Origin: Saccharophagus degradans 2-40
GTDB lineage: Bacteria; Pseudomonadota; Gammaproteobacteria; Pseudomonadales; Cellvibrionaceae
Assembly: GCF_000013665.1 (NCBI RefSeq)
Contig: NC_007912.1
Coordinates: 2,900,501 to 2,964,500 of the forward strand
Direction: 5' to 3'
DNA length: 64,000 nucleotides
A program made the position numbers and the translations under genes. Within the stretch, counting starts at the first letter, position 1; each line of letters starts with the position of its first letter. This document shows positions 19,367 to 28,898 of the stretch, one piece after another. A model generated the notes under the pieces. It worked only from the letters and a program-made list of their open reading frames with translations, made no database searches and was not told the origin of the DNA.

Positions 19367-20068
19367 ATGATTTTTCGCCAGCTTTTTGACAAAGAATCGT
19401 CCACTTACACCTATTTAATAGCCGACTCAAAAACAGGCGAAGCGGCTATTATCGACCCAGTACTTGAAAACACCGATGCCTACCTACAACTTATAAACGA
19501 GCTTGGGCTTACGCTTAAATTAGCACTGGATACCCATACCCACGCAGACCACATAACTGCACTAGGTAAATTGCGAGAGCAAACCCAATGCCACACGATG
19601 CTTGGCGAACAATCTCACTCAGAATGCGCATCAAGCCGTTTTAGCGATAAACAAATTTTACGCGTAGGCGAAATAGCAATAGAAGCGCTCTACACACCAG
19701 GCCACACAGATGACTCCTACAGTTTTTTGGTAGATCACGACGGCCATAAAATGCTATTTACAGGCGACACACTATTGATTCGCGGCACAGGCAGAACAGA
19801 TTTTCAGAACGGCAATGCCAAAGAGCAATTTAATAGCTTGAATAGACTGCTAGCATTGGGCGACAACACTTACGTTTACCCCGGGCACGATTACAAAGGC
19901 TGGACAATTTCTACCATAAACGAAGAGAAATTATTTAACCCACGCTTAAAACCCCAAACAGCCGAAGCCTACGCAGAACTTATGGCAAAACTTAATTTGC
20001 CCGATCCAAAACTTATGGATATAGCCGTACCGGCTAACCAAGCCTGCGGCAATATTGCCACTAAATAG
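19367..20068 (+). CDS. Persulfide dioxygenase, ETHE1/Blh-like metallo-beta-lactamase fold
   Basis: A 233-residue metallo-beta-lactamase-fold protein with THTHADH (His57, His59, Asp61, His62), PGHTDDS (His113), FTGDTL (Asp134) and YPGHDY (His174). The pattern, including the mononuclear iron ligands and the TGRTDFQNG loop, matches ETHE1-type persulfide dioxygenases, which turn glutathione persulfide into sulfite. It is the last gene of the operon, with a terminator about 30 bases after it. Confidence 0.9.
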   Translation: MIFRQLFDKESSTYTYLIADSKTGEAAIIDPVLENTDAYLQLINELGLTLKLALDTHTHADHITALGKLREQTQCHTMLGEQSHSECASSRFSDKQILRVGEIAIEALYTPGHTDDSYSFLVDHDGHKMLFTGDTLLIRGTGRTDFQNGNAKEQFNSLNRLLALGDNTYVYPGHDYKGWTISTINEEKLFNPRLKPQTAEAYAELMAKLNLPDPKLMDIAVPANQACGNIATK

Positions 20069-20098
20069 CAGCCAACCCCCGCTCTATCCCTCTTAGCG

Positions 20099-20115
20099 CC
20101 CCCTCTATTAGGGGG
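20099..20115 (+). terminator. Terminator of the sulfide operon
   Basis: Stem CCCCCT / AGGGGG with a 5-base loop followed by TTTTC, 31 bases after the dioxygenase stop. Confidence 0.75.
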
Positions 20116-20225
20116 TTTTCTCGCATGTAAAATACGCTAAACTAAAGGCAAATAACGTAAACACAAAGTCAACAGTGTCAGCGCCGCTGATATATACTGT
20201 CTGCCCATTATTTAGCCCGTAAACT

Positions 20226-20894
20226 ATGATGCTAATTCTGCTTGTTGAAGATAACCGAGACCTCGCCGCAACAGTACTCGACTACTTAGAGCTGCAAGGC
20301 TTTGACTGCGATTACGCGCACCGTGGCGACCATGCCTTTCAGTTACTGCAAGACAATACCTACGACGCAATGGTGTTGGATATTATGATGCCAGGTTTAG
20401 ACGGTATTACCCTTTGCGAAAAAATTCGCGCACAGGGCAACAACGCCCCCATTATTATGCTCACTGCCCGCGACACCCTAGAAGACAAGCTCTCGGGCTT
20501 TGAAGCAGGCGCAGATGATTACCTTGTTAAACCTTTCGATTTGCCCGAACTTGCTGCCCGCCTAAAGGCGTTAAGCAAACGCAAATCGCATAGCAGTACA
20601 ACGCTTACTGTTGCAGATTTAGAAGCCCACTTAGAAAACCATCAGGTTTGCCGCGCGGGCCAACAAATAGACCTCTCCCCCGCTTGCTGGAAACTACTCA
20701 TCGCGCTTATGCAAGCTAGCCCACGGGTTATGTCTCGCCAAGAGCTAGAAAACGTATTGTGGAAAGATAGCCCACCCGATTCTGAAGCACTCAAGTCGCA
20801 TATGTATACATTGCGTAAATTAGTAGACAAACCATTTGATAAAGCGCTCATTCATACGTTGCGTGGAGTAGGTGTAGCACTGCGCGATGAATAG
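20226..20894 (+). CDS. OmpR-family response regulator
   Basis: A 222-residue two-domain regulator. The receiver domain has the acidic cluster E8/D9, phospho-acceptor Asp52 (VLDIMMPG), TARD and VKPF. The C-terminal winged helix (about 125-220) includes SRQELENVLW and the HMYTLRKLVDKP recognition region. The start may be ATG 20226 or the next codon at 20229; the ribosome-binding site is weak. It overlaps the histidine kinase gene by 8 bases, which indicates coupled translation. Confidence 0.93.
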   Translation: MMLILLVEDNRDLAATVLDYLELQGFDCDYAHRGDHAFQLLQDNTYDAMVLDIMMPGLDGITLCEKIRAQGNNAPIIMLTARDTLEDKLSGFEAGADDYLVKPFDLPELAARLKALSKRKSHSSTTLTVADLEAHLENHQVCRAGQQIDLSPACWKLLIALMQASPRVMSRQELENVLWKDSPPDSEALKSHMYTLRKLVDKPFDKALIHTLRGVGVALRDE

Positions 20895-22227
20895 TCTGGG
20901 TGAGCAGTCGTTAAAGGTTCGCGTAGGCAAAATTATCGCAATCTTTTCCATTCTAATGGTGTCCTTTTATACATCACTACTGGCCGAGCTTTATCGGTCT
21001 GGGCTTACCGAAGCTACGCACTCTATTCTTAGACAAGAATCGAGTAACTTCGTAAAAGCCCACGCAGAAAACCCTAACACCCCTGTACCCCGCTCCCACT
21101 CGCTAAATGGTTACGTGGGCGCAGAAAACGTGCCCGAAGAAGTTAAAAATGTATTTCCGGAAGATAAATGGGATATATGGCCGCGCTCTTCCGACAATAT
21201 TATGTATCGCTACATGAAACACACCGATACAGAGTCGCATTACCATTTAATTATTGAAGACTTAGTAAATACCGACCAAAAACTGTACATGACCTACACC
21301 ATTACGGTGTCTGATGAGCAGGCAGGCGGCGTATGGCGACGCTTAACCATTCTTTCTATAGTAGGCGGTGTAGGCGTAATTGTACTGCTGCTATTCTTTA
21401 GGCAAATTATGCTGCACGCTATTTCGCCACTAAGCAGCCTGTCTAACTGGATTGAAAAGCTAGATCAAGACCAACCCCCTAGCGACTTACCCACCGATTT
21501 ACGCGAAGACGAAATTGGCCAAGTAGCGCAAAGCCTGTACGACGCCTTGCAACGTATTCATGAGCACAACAAACGTGAATCGCAATTTCTGCGCAACGCG
21601 AGCCACGAATTGCGTACCCCCATTGCCATTATTCGCAATGCGATGGATGTAATTGAATACAAACGCAAAATAAACGACAACAAACTAGACCCCCTGCTAC
21701 AACGCATTCGCCGCGCAGGCGATAGCATGAAGTCCGTCACAGAGGCTATTCTTTGGCTAGCGGTTGATCGCTACACAGCGCCCGAAAAGGCACCAACGGA
21801 TATAAACAAATTAATAAAAGAATTAATTGCCGATAACAAAAGTATTATCACTTCAAAAAATATAGATGTGCAGCTAGAACTTAAACCCAGCGAGCCCATT
21901 ACCATTGAAACCGTACTTGTGCACATTTCGCTCGACAATATTATTCGCAACGCATTCCAACACTGCGACGACGGTAAAATTAAAATAGCTACCAACGATA
22001 ACTGTATAGAAATAACCAATCACAACCCCGCCTTCGGCCACGGCTCCGAAAACGGCAACATTAGAAACACAATGCAAACCGGCGGCTTCGGCCTAGGCCT
22101 CGCCCTAGTAGACCGAATTGCAAACAAACAAGGCTGGATGTTCGAATTCGAACTAGCAGGCGAAAACGCCATCTCCCGCCTAACCCTACACACCTGCGGC
22201 ATAAACGCCAGAAGCGAACTGATCTAA
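20887..22227 (+). CDS. Sensor histidine kinase
   Basis: A 446-residue kinase with two membrane segments (about 15-35 and 153-172) around a periplasmic sensor region of about 115 residues of no recognised family. HAMP follows (175-230), then the dimerisation and phospho-acceptor motif NASHELRTP (His240), and an ATPase domain with N-box DNIIRNAFQH and G-box GGFGLGLAL. The D-box is poorly preserved. It forms a pair with the OmpR-type regulator. The signal and target genes are unknown. Confidence 0.92.
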   Translation: MNSLGEQSLKVRVGKIIAIFSILMVSFYTSLLAELYRSGLTEATHSILRQESSNFVKAHAENPNTPVPRSHSLNGYVGAENVPEEVKNVFPEDKWDIWPRSSDNIMYRYMKHTDTESHYHLIIEDLVNTDQKLYMTYTITVSDEQAGGVWRRLTILSIVGGVGVIVLLLFFRQIMLHAISPLSSLSNWIEKLDQDQPPSDLPTDLREDEIGQVAQSLYDALQRIHEHNKRESQFLRNASHELRTPIAIIRNAMDVIEYKRKINDNKLDPLLQRIRRAGDSMKSVTEAILWLAVDRYTAPEKAPTDINKLIKELIADNKSIITSKNIDVQLELKPSEPITIETVLVHISLDNIIRNAFQHCDDGKIKIATNDNCIEITNHNPAFGHGSENGNIRNTMQTGGFGLGLALVDRIANKQGWMFEFELAGENAISRLTLHTCGINARSELI

Positions 22228-22231
22228 AATT

Positions 22232-22265
22232 GCCGCTGTTGGAACACTCAAATTCCATCAGCGGC
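22232..22265. terminator. Hairpin between convergent kinase and leuA genes
   Basis: Outer stem GCCGCTG / CAGCGGC with an inner stem GGAA / TTCC, starting 5 bases after the kinase stop. It probably ends kinase transcripts. A TAGC-type repeat (about 22275-22322) fills the rest of the gap to leuA. Confidence 0.6.
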
Positions 22266-22311
22266 TCGTACTTACACTAGTAGTTAGCTCCTAGCGATTA
22301 GCAACTCACAA

Positions 22312-23973
22312 TTAGCTAGCTCGATTTACCCCCCCCACCATCGCCCTAACCGCCGCAACAACAATATTCTTATGACGCCCAACCCCAAACACTGGCCGCC
22401 CATTACCCACCTTTAACTCCACATAACACACTGCTTCACCATCGGCCCCCTCCCTAACTGCATGCTCGTGATAATCCACAACGCTCACTCCAGCAGGTAC
22501 AACTTTATTTATAGCCGTTACTGCGGCATCAATAGGGCCGCTGCCTTCACCTACAACCGTAAACGCTTCACCTTGTTTAACTAACTCCACCTCAACCTGC
22601 ATGCCTTCTGCAATAGTTTTGCTGTCTGATACGTGGCACGCAACATATTCAAACCCTTGCGTAGCTCCAAAATATTCTTGCTGAAACACATCCACAATTT
22701 GCGCGGCGGTCATTTCTTTACCGGTTTCATCATTAATTTTTTGCACTATGCCACTAAATTCTATTTGTAAGCGGCGCGGCAATTCCAAACCAGCCTTTTG
22801 TTGAAGTAAAAAGCTCACGCCACCTTTACCAGACTGGCTGTTTACACGCACCACGGCATCATAATCGCGATTTAAATCTTTAGGGTCTATTGGCAAGTAA
22901 GGTACTTCCCAAATTTCGCCGTCTTTTCGTTGCGCAAACCCTTTCTTAATCGCATCTTGATGCGAACCAGAAAACGCCGTAAATACAAGTTCACCGGCGT
23001 ATGGGTGGCGCGGATGCACAGGTATTTGGTTACAGGTTTCTACAAGTTTGCGCACTTTATCTATATCAGAAAAATCTAACCCTGGGTGCACACCCTGCGT
23101 ATAAAGGTTAAGCGCAAGGGTAACCAAATCCACATTACCGGTGCGCTCGCCATTACCAAACAAACACCCCTCTACCCTATCTGCGCCCGCCATTACCGCT
23201 AATTCGGCAGCCGCAACGGCTGTACCCCTATCGTTATGCGGGTGAACACTTAACACTATAGAATCGCGCCGCTCTATATAACGGTGCATCCACTCAATTT
23301 GATCCGCGTAGGTATTGGGCGTACCCATTTCTACGGTTGCGGGTAAATTAATAATCATTTTATTTTCTGGCGTTGGTTGCCATGTTGCACTTACAGCATC
23401 CACCACTTCTTTGGAAAATTCTATTTCTGTGCCAGAAAAAACCTCTGGCGAATATTGGTATACCCACTCCACCTCAGGCGCCTTGGCTGTGGCTTCCATC
23501 ACCCACTTGGTGCCTTGCACCGCAATATTTTTAACACCGGCTTTATCGGTTTTATACACAATAGAGCGAAAGCTAGGCGCAGTGGGGTTGTACATATGAA
23601 TAATCACCCGCTTTGCACCGCGCACACTTTCTACGGTGCGCTCTATTAATTCTTTACGCGCTTGTACAAGCACCTCTATGGTCACATCTTCAGGAATGTG
23701 CCCTTCGTCAATAAGCCTGCGCGTAAACTGAAAATCGGTATCGGATGCAGAAGGAAACCCAATTTCGATCTCCTTAAAATTCATAGCGACAATTTCTTTA
23801 AAAAACGTAAGCTTGGTTTCCACCGACATGGGGTCGATAAGCGCCTGATTACCATCACGCAAATCCGTGCTCATCCAAATGGGCGGTTTTTCTATAGTGC
23901 GGTTTGGCCATTGACGATCGGCTAACTGTGCACCTTTAAATGGACGGTATTTTTGCGCTGGCTGAGCAAGCAT
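22312..23973 (-). CDS. leuA: 2-isopropylmalate synthase
   Basis: A 553-residue enzyme that condenses acetyl-CoA with 2-oxoisovalerate, the first committed step of leucine synthesis. The catalytic barrel starts with [18 protein letters not shown] (metal-binding Asp in DLRDGNQ). The [11 protein letters not shown] motif supplies the other metal histidines. The C-terminal LeuA allosteric domain (about 425-553) is present, so leucine feedback is expected. The length and the N-terminal extension fit the longer alpha-IPMS type (LeuA2). It is transcribed divergently from an Lrp/AsnC regulator. Confidence 0.95.
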   Translation of the reverse strand: MLAQPAQKYRPFKGAQLADRQWPNRTIEKPPIWMSTDLRDGNQALIDPMSVETKLTFFKEIVAMNFKEIEIGFPSASDTDFQFTRRLIDEGHIPEDVTIEVLVQARKELIERTVESVRGAKRVIIHMYNPTAPSFRSIVYKTDKAGVKNIAVQGTKWVMEATAKAPEVEWVYQYSPEVFSGTEIEFSKEVVDAVSATWQPTPENKMIINLPATVEMGTPNTYADQIEWMHRYIERRDSIVLSVHPHNDRGTAVAAAELAVMAGADRVEGCLFGNGERTGNVDLVTLALNLYTQGVHPGLDFSDIDKVRKLVETCNQIPVHPRHPYAGELVFTAFSGSHQDAIKKGFAQRKDGEIWEVPYLPIDPKDLNRDYDAVVRVNSQSGKGGVSFLLQQKAGLELPRRLQIEFSGIVQKINDETGKEMTAAQIVDVFQQEYFGATQGFEYVACHVSDSKTIAEGMQVEVELVKQGEAFTVVGEGSGPIDAAVTAINKVVPAGVSVVDYHEHAVREGADGEAVCYVELKVGNGRPVFGVGRHKNIVVAAVRAMVGGVNRAS

Positions 23974-24324
23974 GGGAAAGGCTCCAAATAAGAATTAACT
24001 AACTACAAAGTAAGGATGCAAAGCGGTGGCACAATCACAGGCTCTGTTTAAGCCTTAAATTTGCTTGCCCTTGTGAGGCGAGTGCTTGTGTAGCGTGCTT
24101 GCTACTAAGGGATGGGTAACCCCTGTGTTGCAGCCCCTTGTAAGGGCTTAAGTAGGTAGGCTTTCACCTCACCTTGGTTTGCAACACCGCGTGCATCAAC
24201 ATGGAATTAGTATACGTAAGAAGGCGCAGCAGATTATTGCCAAAAAACCACAAATACATTTATTTGTGCTATTTTATGCCCAATATAGAACTATTATTGA
24301 AATATTATTGCCATTAGGTGCCAT
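23974..24324. promoter_or_regulatory. leuA leader and divergent promoter region
   Basis: 351 bases between leuA and the Lrp/AsnC gene. The leuA side is GC-rich with potential hairpins, for example AGCCC / GGGCT at 24132-24148. A short minus-strand frame with a 12-codon peptide (ATG at 24202, stop at 24164; two Leu codons) may be a leader peptide, but it lacks the run of Leu codons expected of classical attenuation. The Lrp side is AT-rich, as expected of a promoter. Confidence 0.4.
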
Positions 24325-24795
24325 ATGACCACAGAACTCGATAAGTACGACCGAATGATACTCGACATACTGCAAAAAGATGGCAGGCTATCCAATCAAG
24401 AATTAGCCGATAGAATTAACCTCTCCCCATCCCCCTGTTTACGCCGTGTACGCCACTTAGAGGAGCTAGGCCTAATAGCAGGCTACCGAGCCCACCTAAA
24501 CGCGCGCAAACTCGGCCTAACGCTTATTGCGTTTATTCAGGTAGGTATGGATAAACACACCCCCGAGCGGTTTGAAAACTTCGAACGCAAAATAGCCCTG
24601 CACCCAGAAGTATTGGAATGCCACCTGATAGCGGGCCAATCTGCGGATTATTTAATGAAGGTAATAGTGAAAGATATGGATGCCTACCAGCATTTTTTAC
24701 TGCATACACTCACAACCATCGAAGGCGTTAGCGGAGTGCACTCATCGTTTGTATTAAAAACCCCCGTGAATACAGGGGTGCTGCCCATAGGGTAA
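24325..24795 (+). CDS. Lrp/AsnC-family transcriptional regulator
   Basis: A 156-residue regulator. The N-terminal helix-turn-helix contains LDKYDRMILDILQKDGRLS and the recognition helix LSPSPCLRRVRHLEELGLI. The C-terminal RAM ligand-binding domain runs from about 65 to 150 (LIAFIQVGMDKH, VLECHLIAGQSADYLMKV). Divergent placement suggests it controls leuA or itself in response to an amino acid, an inference from position only. Confidence 0.92.
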   Translation: MTTELDKYDRMILDILQKDGRLSNQELADRINLSPSPCLRRVRHLEELGLIAGYRAHLNARKLGLTLIAFIQVGMDKHTPERFENFERKIALHPEVLECHLIAGQSADYLMKVIVKDMDAYQHFLLHTLTTIEGVSGVHSSFVLKTPVNTGVLPIG

Positions 24796-25048
24796 TTGGG
24801 GCTATTAAGCTGAGGGCACCTCTTCGCTGTGGTGCTTATATAAACCTAAAATTGTGCGAACAAAACCTACCCCCAATAACTTAGCTATTACCGTTTTGCA
24901 GCCATCAAATCATATAAAAATTCGTGCATATCTTATGCAACATACCCCAACACGCTAAGGCCTAGCCCAAGGTATAAGCCTCTGATAAGCTGCAGCGCAC
25001 TTTGTAAATACTATATGAGCCTAGCGGCATAACAGGAAGGGCCAGCTA

Positions 25049-26032
25049 ATGAAGCAAATTTTTATACTTACGGCACTAAGCCTATTAACGGCATGCAGTC
25101 ATATGTCTACACCAAGCCACAATACTTTTAGCTCGATTGAAGAAACAAAGGTTTCGTGTTACGACTTTCCATTCTCCAAAGACCCAGCCCCTACCGACCC
25201 GAATAAGCTAACAAAGCTAACCAAAATACAAGCTAAGTTTGAATGCCAATGGTTTACCTACAATGTAGACGGGCACGCCGTGCGTGGAGTGTACCTTTAC
25301 AGTAAAACGGCAGACACAACCAAACGGCCAGTCATTATTGTAAACCGTGGCGGTAATGCCTTAAGTGGTGTGGTGCCCTTTAAATTTATCGTATCGCAGT
25401 TTTTACCTCTAGCAAATGCAGGCTATATTGTAATTGCATCGCAGTACCGTGGCGCACGAGAAGGTAAAAAGCCACAAGAAAATTATTTAGCAGATGAGTT
25501 TGGAGGGAAGGATGTTAACGACGTATTAGCCTTGCTGCCTATTATCGACTCCATGCCACAAGCCGATAGTAGCCGCATAGGCATGCTAGGCGGTAGCCGC
25601 GGCGCCATGATGGGTTACTTGGCAGCCACACACACAAATCGCATCCGCGCATTGGTTACAATTGGCGGCCCAACCGACTTATTCAAAGAAATCCCCTATC
25701 GCCCAATTATGGAGGACAATGTACTTTCTAGGTGGATACCCAACTACTATCAAAATCGCGAAGCAGAACTCACTCACAGATCAGCTCAAAAATGGCCAGA
25801 GAAATTGCCTAAGCATATGGCTGTTTTACTCATGCACGGCGAAGAGGATAACAAGGTACAGCCAGAGAACTCTATCAATATGGCAGAAAAATTGAAGCAG
25901 GAAGGCATTCCCCATAAACTTATGCTCTTCCCCAATGCGGGCCACAGCATAAAAAATAAAGAGAACAAGAAAGAATTTCATCAAGCAATATTACAGTGGT
26001 TCGATCAACACGTTAAAAACGGCTCGAACTAA
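25049..26032 (+). CDS. Alpha/beta hydrolase lipoprotein, prolyl-oligopeptidase-like
   Basis: A 327-residue lipoprotein with lipobox LLTAC (Cys16). The alpha/beta hydrolase core has nucleophile Ser183 in GGSRGA, and late motifs LLMHGEEDNKV (acid region) and FPNAGHSI (His). The layout resembles S9-type or acyl-peptide hydrolase C-terminal domains without the propeller. It probably acts on peptides or esters in the periplasm or at the outer membrane; the substrate is unknown. A ribosome-binding site (aggaaggg) precedes the ATG. Confidence 0.85.
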   Translation: MKQIFILTALSLLTACSHMSTPSHNTFSSIEETKVSCYDFPFSKDPAPTDPNKLTKLTKIQAKFECQWFTYNVDGHAVRGVYLYSKTADTTKRPVIIVNRGGNALSGVVPFKFIVSQFLPLANAGYIVIASQYRGAREGKKPQENYLADEFGGKDVNDVLALLPIIDSMPQADSSRIGMLGGSRGAMMGYLAATHTNRIRALVTIGGPTDLFKEIPYRPIMEDNVLSRWIPNYYQNREAELTHRSAQKWPEKLPKHMAVLLMHGEEDNKVQPENSINMAEKLKQEGIPHKLMLFPNAGHSIKNKENKKEFHQAILQWFDQHVKNGSN

Positions 26033-26039
26033 GAAGTAA

Positions 26040-26073
26040 AATCACTGGCTGGTTGTTCGTACCGCCAGTGATT
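26040..26073. terminator. Hairpin after the hydrolase gene
   Basis: Perfect 10-bp stem (AATCACTGGC / GCCAGTGATT) with a 14-base loop just after the stop. No T-run follows, so termination is possible but not assured. Confidence 0.5.
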
Positions 26074-26170
26074 CAATAACACAGAGAAGCCTGTAACGTG
26101 CGAACTGCTTCTACATCTTTAAAATATACGACTAAAAAATGAACTACCTTTTTATTAATGCTCTTTTGCA

Positions 26171-26341
26171 TTAATAGGTAATCTTAACAACCACATCATC
26201 CCACCAATGAGATTTGGCTGGCCGCTCTTGCATGCGATAACTATCAGAACTTTCTAGCGCATCAATGTCATCTACTAAGCCAACTGTTCCCAATCCTGCT
26301 ACGTAGGTTAATTCTTGCTGATTTAATTCGAAATTTTCCAT
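26171..26341 (-). CDS. Small protein (56 residues), unknown
   Basis: A short frame on the minus strand with a strong ribosome-binding site (aaaggag) 7 bases before its ATG. It begins MENFELNQQELTYVAGLG and ends SHWWDDVVVKITY. The acidic and Trp-rich content and no hydrophobic segment suggest a soluble protein. It starts 65 bases downstream of the PRC-barrel gene on the same strand, so the two may be cotranscribed. No family recognised. The start signal and protein-like composition support it as a real gene. Confidence 0.6.
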   Translation of the reverse strand: MENFELNQQELTYVAGLGTVGLVDDIDALESSDSYRMQERPAKSHWWDDVVVKITY

Positions 26342-26405
26342 GATTAACTCCTTTAAATATCTAGTTGGAATGCCGACCAGATTTGCCTAGTCGGCGTATT
26401 CAGGC

Positions 26406-26759
26406 TTATAAACCGTACTGATTGCGAAGCTCTGCCGCCCACGTATGATCCGCCATATTTGGCCAGTTATCTTTATCGAAACCTTTTGCGTTTTTTAAAC
26501 GTTCTTTCGGAATGTTAAGCACCATACATTTCTCTGCCAAATTCACTTCCATTGCACTCCAAGGAATCGCAAAGTACTTATCCCCCAAGCCTAAAAAACC
26601 ACCGAAAGAAAGCACAGCGTATTCAATACGACCGGTGTCAACATCGAACATAAGCTCTTCAATTTTACCTAGATCATCACCATTTACATTCATCACTTTG
26701 TCACCAACAAGACTGCCAGCAGAAAGAACGGGTTGATAGCTTTTGTTTAAAATTGTCAT
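26406..26759 (-). CDS. PRC-barrel domain protein
   Basis: A 117-residue protein. Residues about 12-85 form a PRC-barrel: LVGDKVMNVNGDDLGKIEELMFDVDTG, then YAVLSFGGFLGLGDKYFAIPW. Free-standing PRC-barrel proteins are common stress-linked proteins of uncertain role. The gene is monocistronic or paired with the 56-residue gene downstream. Confidence 0.85.
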   Translation of the reverse strand: MTILNKSYQPVLSAGSLVGDKVMNVNGDDLGKIEELMFDVDTGRIEYAVLSFGGFLGLGDKYFAIPWSAMEVNLAEKCMVLNIPKERLKNAKGFDKDNWPNMADHTWAAELRNQYGL

Positions 26760-27195
26760 ATTACAATCCTCAATAAATATTTAGTGAACGGCAATTGTTA
26801 TTTAGCAACGGCTGTGCCAACTTAAAAACAGGGAGAAACACGACAATTAGTGTAAAAAATGCGCTAAAACATAGGTGCAGCGCACAAAATTACCGAATTA
26901 TTTACAAAGTTCTTTGTAAATTTCACACAGAACGTTATTGAAGACAAAGCGGACGGTTAAACATGTCGAGAAAGGAAGTGCCAACACTTAGAAACCACTT
27001 CTAGTCAGGAGTAGACAGCAGTAGTTTCGACAAGCAGTGTACGCGCTTTACAAGCGCCTAAATTTACCGCGCGGTAATTGATTTTTTTGGAGGCCTAGCG
27101 GTAGATTACTTTTATGTGAACTTATAACGGCATAGCATAAGTTTACCCACCAACAGAAAAAGGTAATAGTTCGACCGGTCGAATAGAAATTGAGA
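26760..27195. other. Intergenic region with two perfect 14-bp palindromes
   Basis: 436 bases with no gene seen. Two perfect 14-bp palindromes are present: TTACCGCGCGGTAA (27064-27077) and TTCGACCGGTCGAA (27170-27183). The second lies 13 bases from the 3' end of the next minus-strand gene. The part next to 26760 is the PRC-barrel promoter. Confidence 0.5.
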
Positions 27196-27777
27196 TTACT
27201 TACCCCAAACATCCTGCCGATGCATTTTAATAAATACTAAAGCGTCTTGAATACTAGCCAGCACATCTTCGGGCTTATTTTCGTCGAACTTTCCAGCACC
27301 AAATATTTCTAAACTACCATCAGGAGCTTTCATAGATTGCGAAAGCGTTAGGTTATAGCGGGAGGTATTGGGCACCATGAAAGGTAAAATAAAAATATTA
27401 AAGCCTTCTAGCTCAATATCGTAGTTAGCCAACATGTCACTTGGCCAATTAATATGATCTATAAATATAGGCTCTATAGCTTGATTTGGGACAAAAGCGG
27501 CAGCCGCGCCATTAAATACTTCATCTAGCAGCTCAGGTTGTTTCATAGTAACTAGGGCATACATTGCTAACCAAGGTGTAGTACCTTTCTGATTAAGCAT
27601 ATATTTAGGGTTGATAAGTGCACCAGTACTCACTGATGCTGTAGCGCCCACCATTCCTATTAACGCTTGTACCATATTTTGATTTAACCCTACCTCACTT
27701 AACGGAGATTTAGTTAAACCATAAAAATAAAGATGATCCCAACTTGTTGCAGAGAGCTGTGTAGTTACATCATTCAT
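27196..27777 (-). CDS. Hypothetical protein (193 residues)
   Basis: A soluble-looking protein with no signal peptide. It has a Gly/Ala-rich stretch (about 38-56, ALIGMVGATASVSTGALI) and a hydrophobic patch (FNIFILPFMVP). No family recognised. It lies 14 bases after a GNAT-like gene on the same strand, so the two probably form an operon. Codon use is like the surroundings. Confidence 0.6.
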   Translation of the reverse strand: MNDVTTQLSATSWDHLYFYGLTKSPLSEVGLNQNMVQALIGMVGATASVSTGALINPKYMLNQKGTTPWLAMYALVTMKQPELLDEVFNGAAAAFVPNQAIEPIFIDHINWPSDMLANYDIELEGFNIFILPFMVPNTSRYNLTLSQSMKAPDGSLEIFGAGKFDENKPEDVLASIQDALVFIKMHRQDVWGK

Positions 27778-27791
27778 TAGACTTACCCGCC

Positions 27792-28250
27792 CTACCTAAC
27801 ATCAAATACTTGGCGATTTACCTTTCCCCAGTATGTATCGTCATATTCACACTCAGAATATAAAATCCCTTCAGAAGTAAGGGCGCTGCGCCAAAAGTTT
27901 ACCGCATAATCTGCGCCTTGTATTTGTTTTACTTCCCAGCTGCCAGGATGAGACTTCCAAATACTGGCTATAAATTTCGAGCCTAGCTTTCTTTTTCTTG
28001 CAGCAGGAACAACGTAAAACTCGCATATTTCGTATGTATTTTCACTTTGGTATATATTCGCGAAAGCTATAGGGTTATCACCTTCAAACGCCAAATACCC
28101 GATATGAACCTCATCTAAAAGCGTATCAAGGGAGTACGCCCCATCCTTACCTGGTAGCTTGCCAGTAAGTAATGAGAATTCTGCTTCGTAGGCTTGCGCC
28201 AAATTCATGTATGTTTTTACTAAATCACCAACAACTTGATGAAGCTCCAC
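27792..28250 (-). CDS. GNAT-like acetyltransferase
   Basis: A 152-residue protein with a GNAT fold pattern: a beta-strand pair (YLAFEGDNPIAFANIYQ), then YEICEFYVVPAARKRKLGSKFI, the acceptor/CoA-loop region with a degenerate R/Q-x-x-G-x-G/A motif. The substrate is unknown. The next gene downstream is 14 bases away. Confidence 0.6.
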   Translation of the reverse strand: MELHQVVGDLVKTYMNLAQAYEAEFSLLTGKLPGKDGAYSLDTLLDEVHIGYLAFEGDNPIAFANIYQSENTYEICEFYVVPAARKRKLGSKFIASIWKSHPGSWEVKQIQGADYAVNFWRSALTSEGILYSECEYDDTYWGKVNRQVFDVR

Positions 28251-28360
28251 GCCCTACCCCTCTGATATAGAATATCTTTTATACCAAATTTGCCACTATC
28301 CAGTTTCAACAAAACTATACAAATTTTAGATCTGCCTTTAAAGGTAAAAGCGCTCGTGCC

Positions 28361-28864
28361 TCAAAAACCGCGCTTCAATATATTTCGAACTCTAGCCTTA
28401 ACCGATGCGGCTTCATCCTTCATCGCCATGTCTAAAAACTTTTTCACTTCGGTTTTATACGCTGGGTATTGAAGTGCAAGCTCATAAAAACCGTTATACG
28501 CCCAAGCTCGGACAAACTTATTATCGCTAATTAGGCAGTTTCGTAAAAACACTTCAACCCCCTGCTTCTCCTTCTCACCAACAGGCATGTAAGCCATACT
28601 TTGCAATATGTGCAGCTTTGCCTCCCAGCCATTTAAATTAGAAACTAGTTGGTAAATAGTCGCTATTTGAGCCGTACTTAAGCGATGATTTCGTTCAAGA
28701 TGTTTTTTCAATAGCCAGGTAGCGCCCTTCTGTAAATCTTTAGGTTTACAAAAATCTACGAGAGTTATAGTAAAATCACTATCGCAACTGTAGTGGCTGT
28801 AAATTTCGCTTATGTCAGCCGAAGATTTACCATCCCAATTGAGTATTTCCTGTTCAAGACTCAT
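28361..28864 (-). CDS. Hypothetical protein, HEAT-repeat-like helices
   Basis: A 167-residue, mostly alpha-helical protein. Repeated helical pairs (for example ATIYQLVSNLNGWEAKLHILQSM and FVRAWAYNGFYELALQYP) and the terminal AASVKARVRNILKRGF look like degenerate HEAT repeats, which usually bind other proteins. No enzyme motif. Confidence 0.55.
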   Translation of the reverse strand: MSLEQEILNWDGKSSADISEIYSHYSCDSDFTITLVDFCKPKDLQKGATWLLKKHLERNHRLSTAQIATIYQLVSNLNGWEAKLHILQSMAYMPVGEKEKQGVEVFLRNCLISDNKFVRAWAYNGFYELALQYPAYKTEVKKFLDMAMKDEAASVKARVRNILKRGF

Positions 28865-28898
28865 AACTTACATTACACCTATCAGAAGTTGTGGGCAC

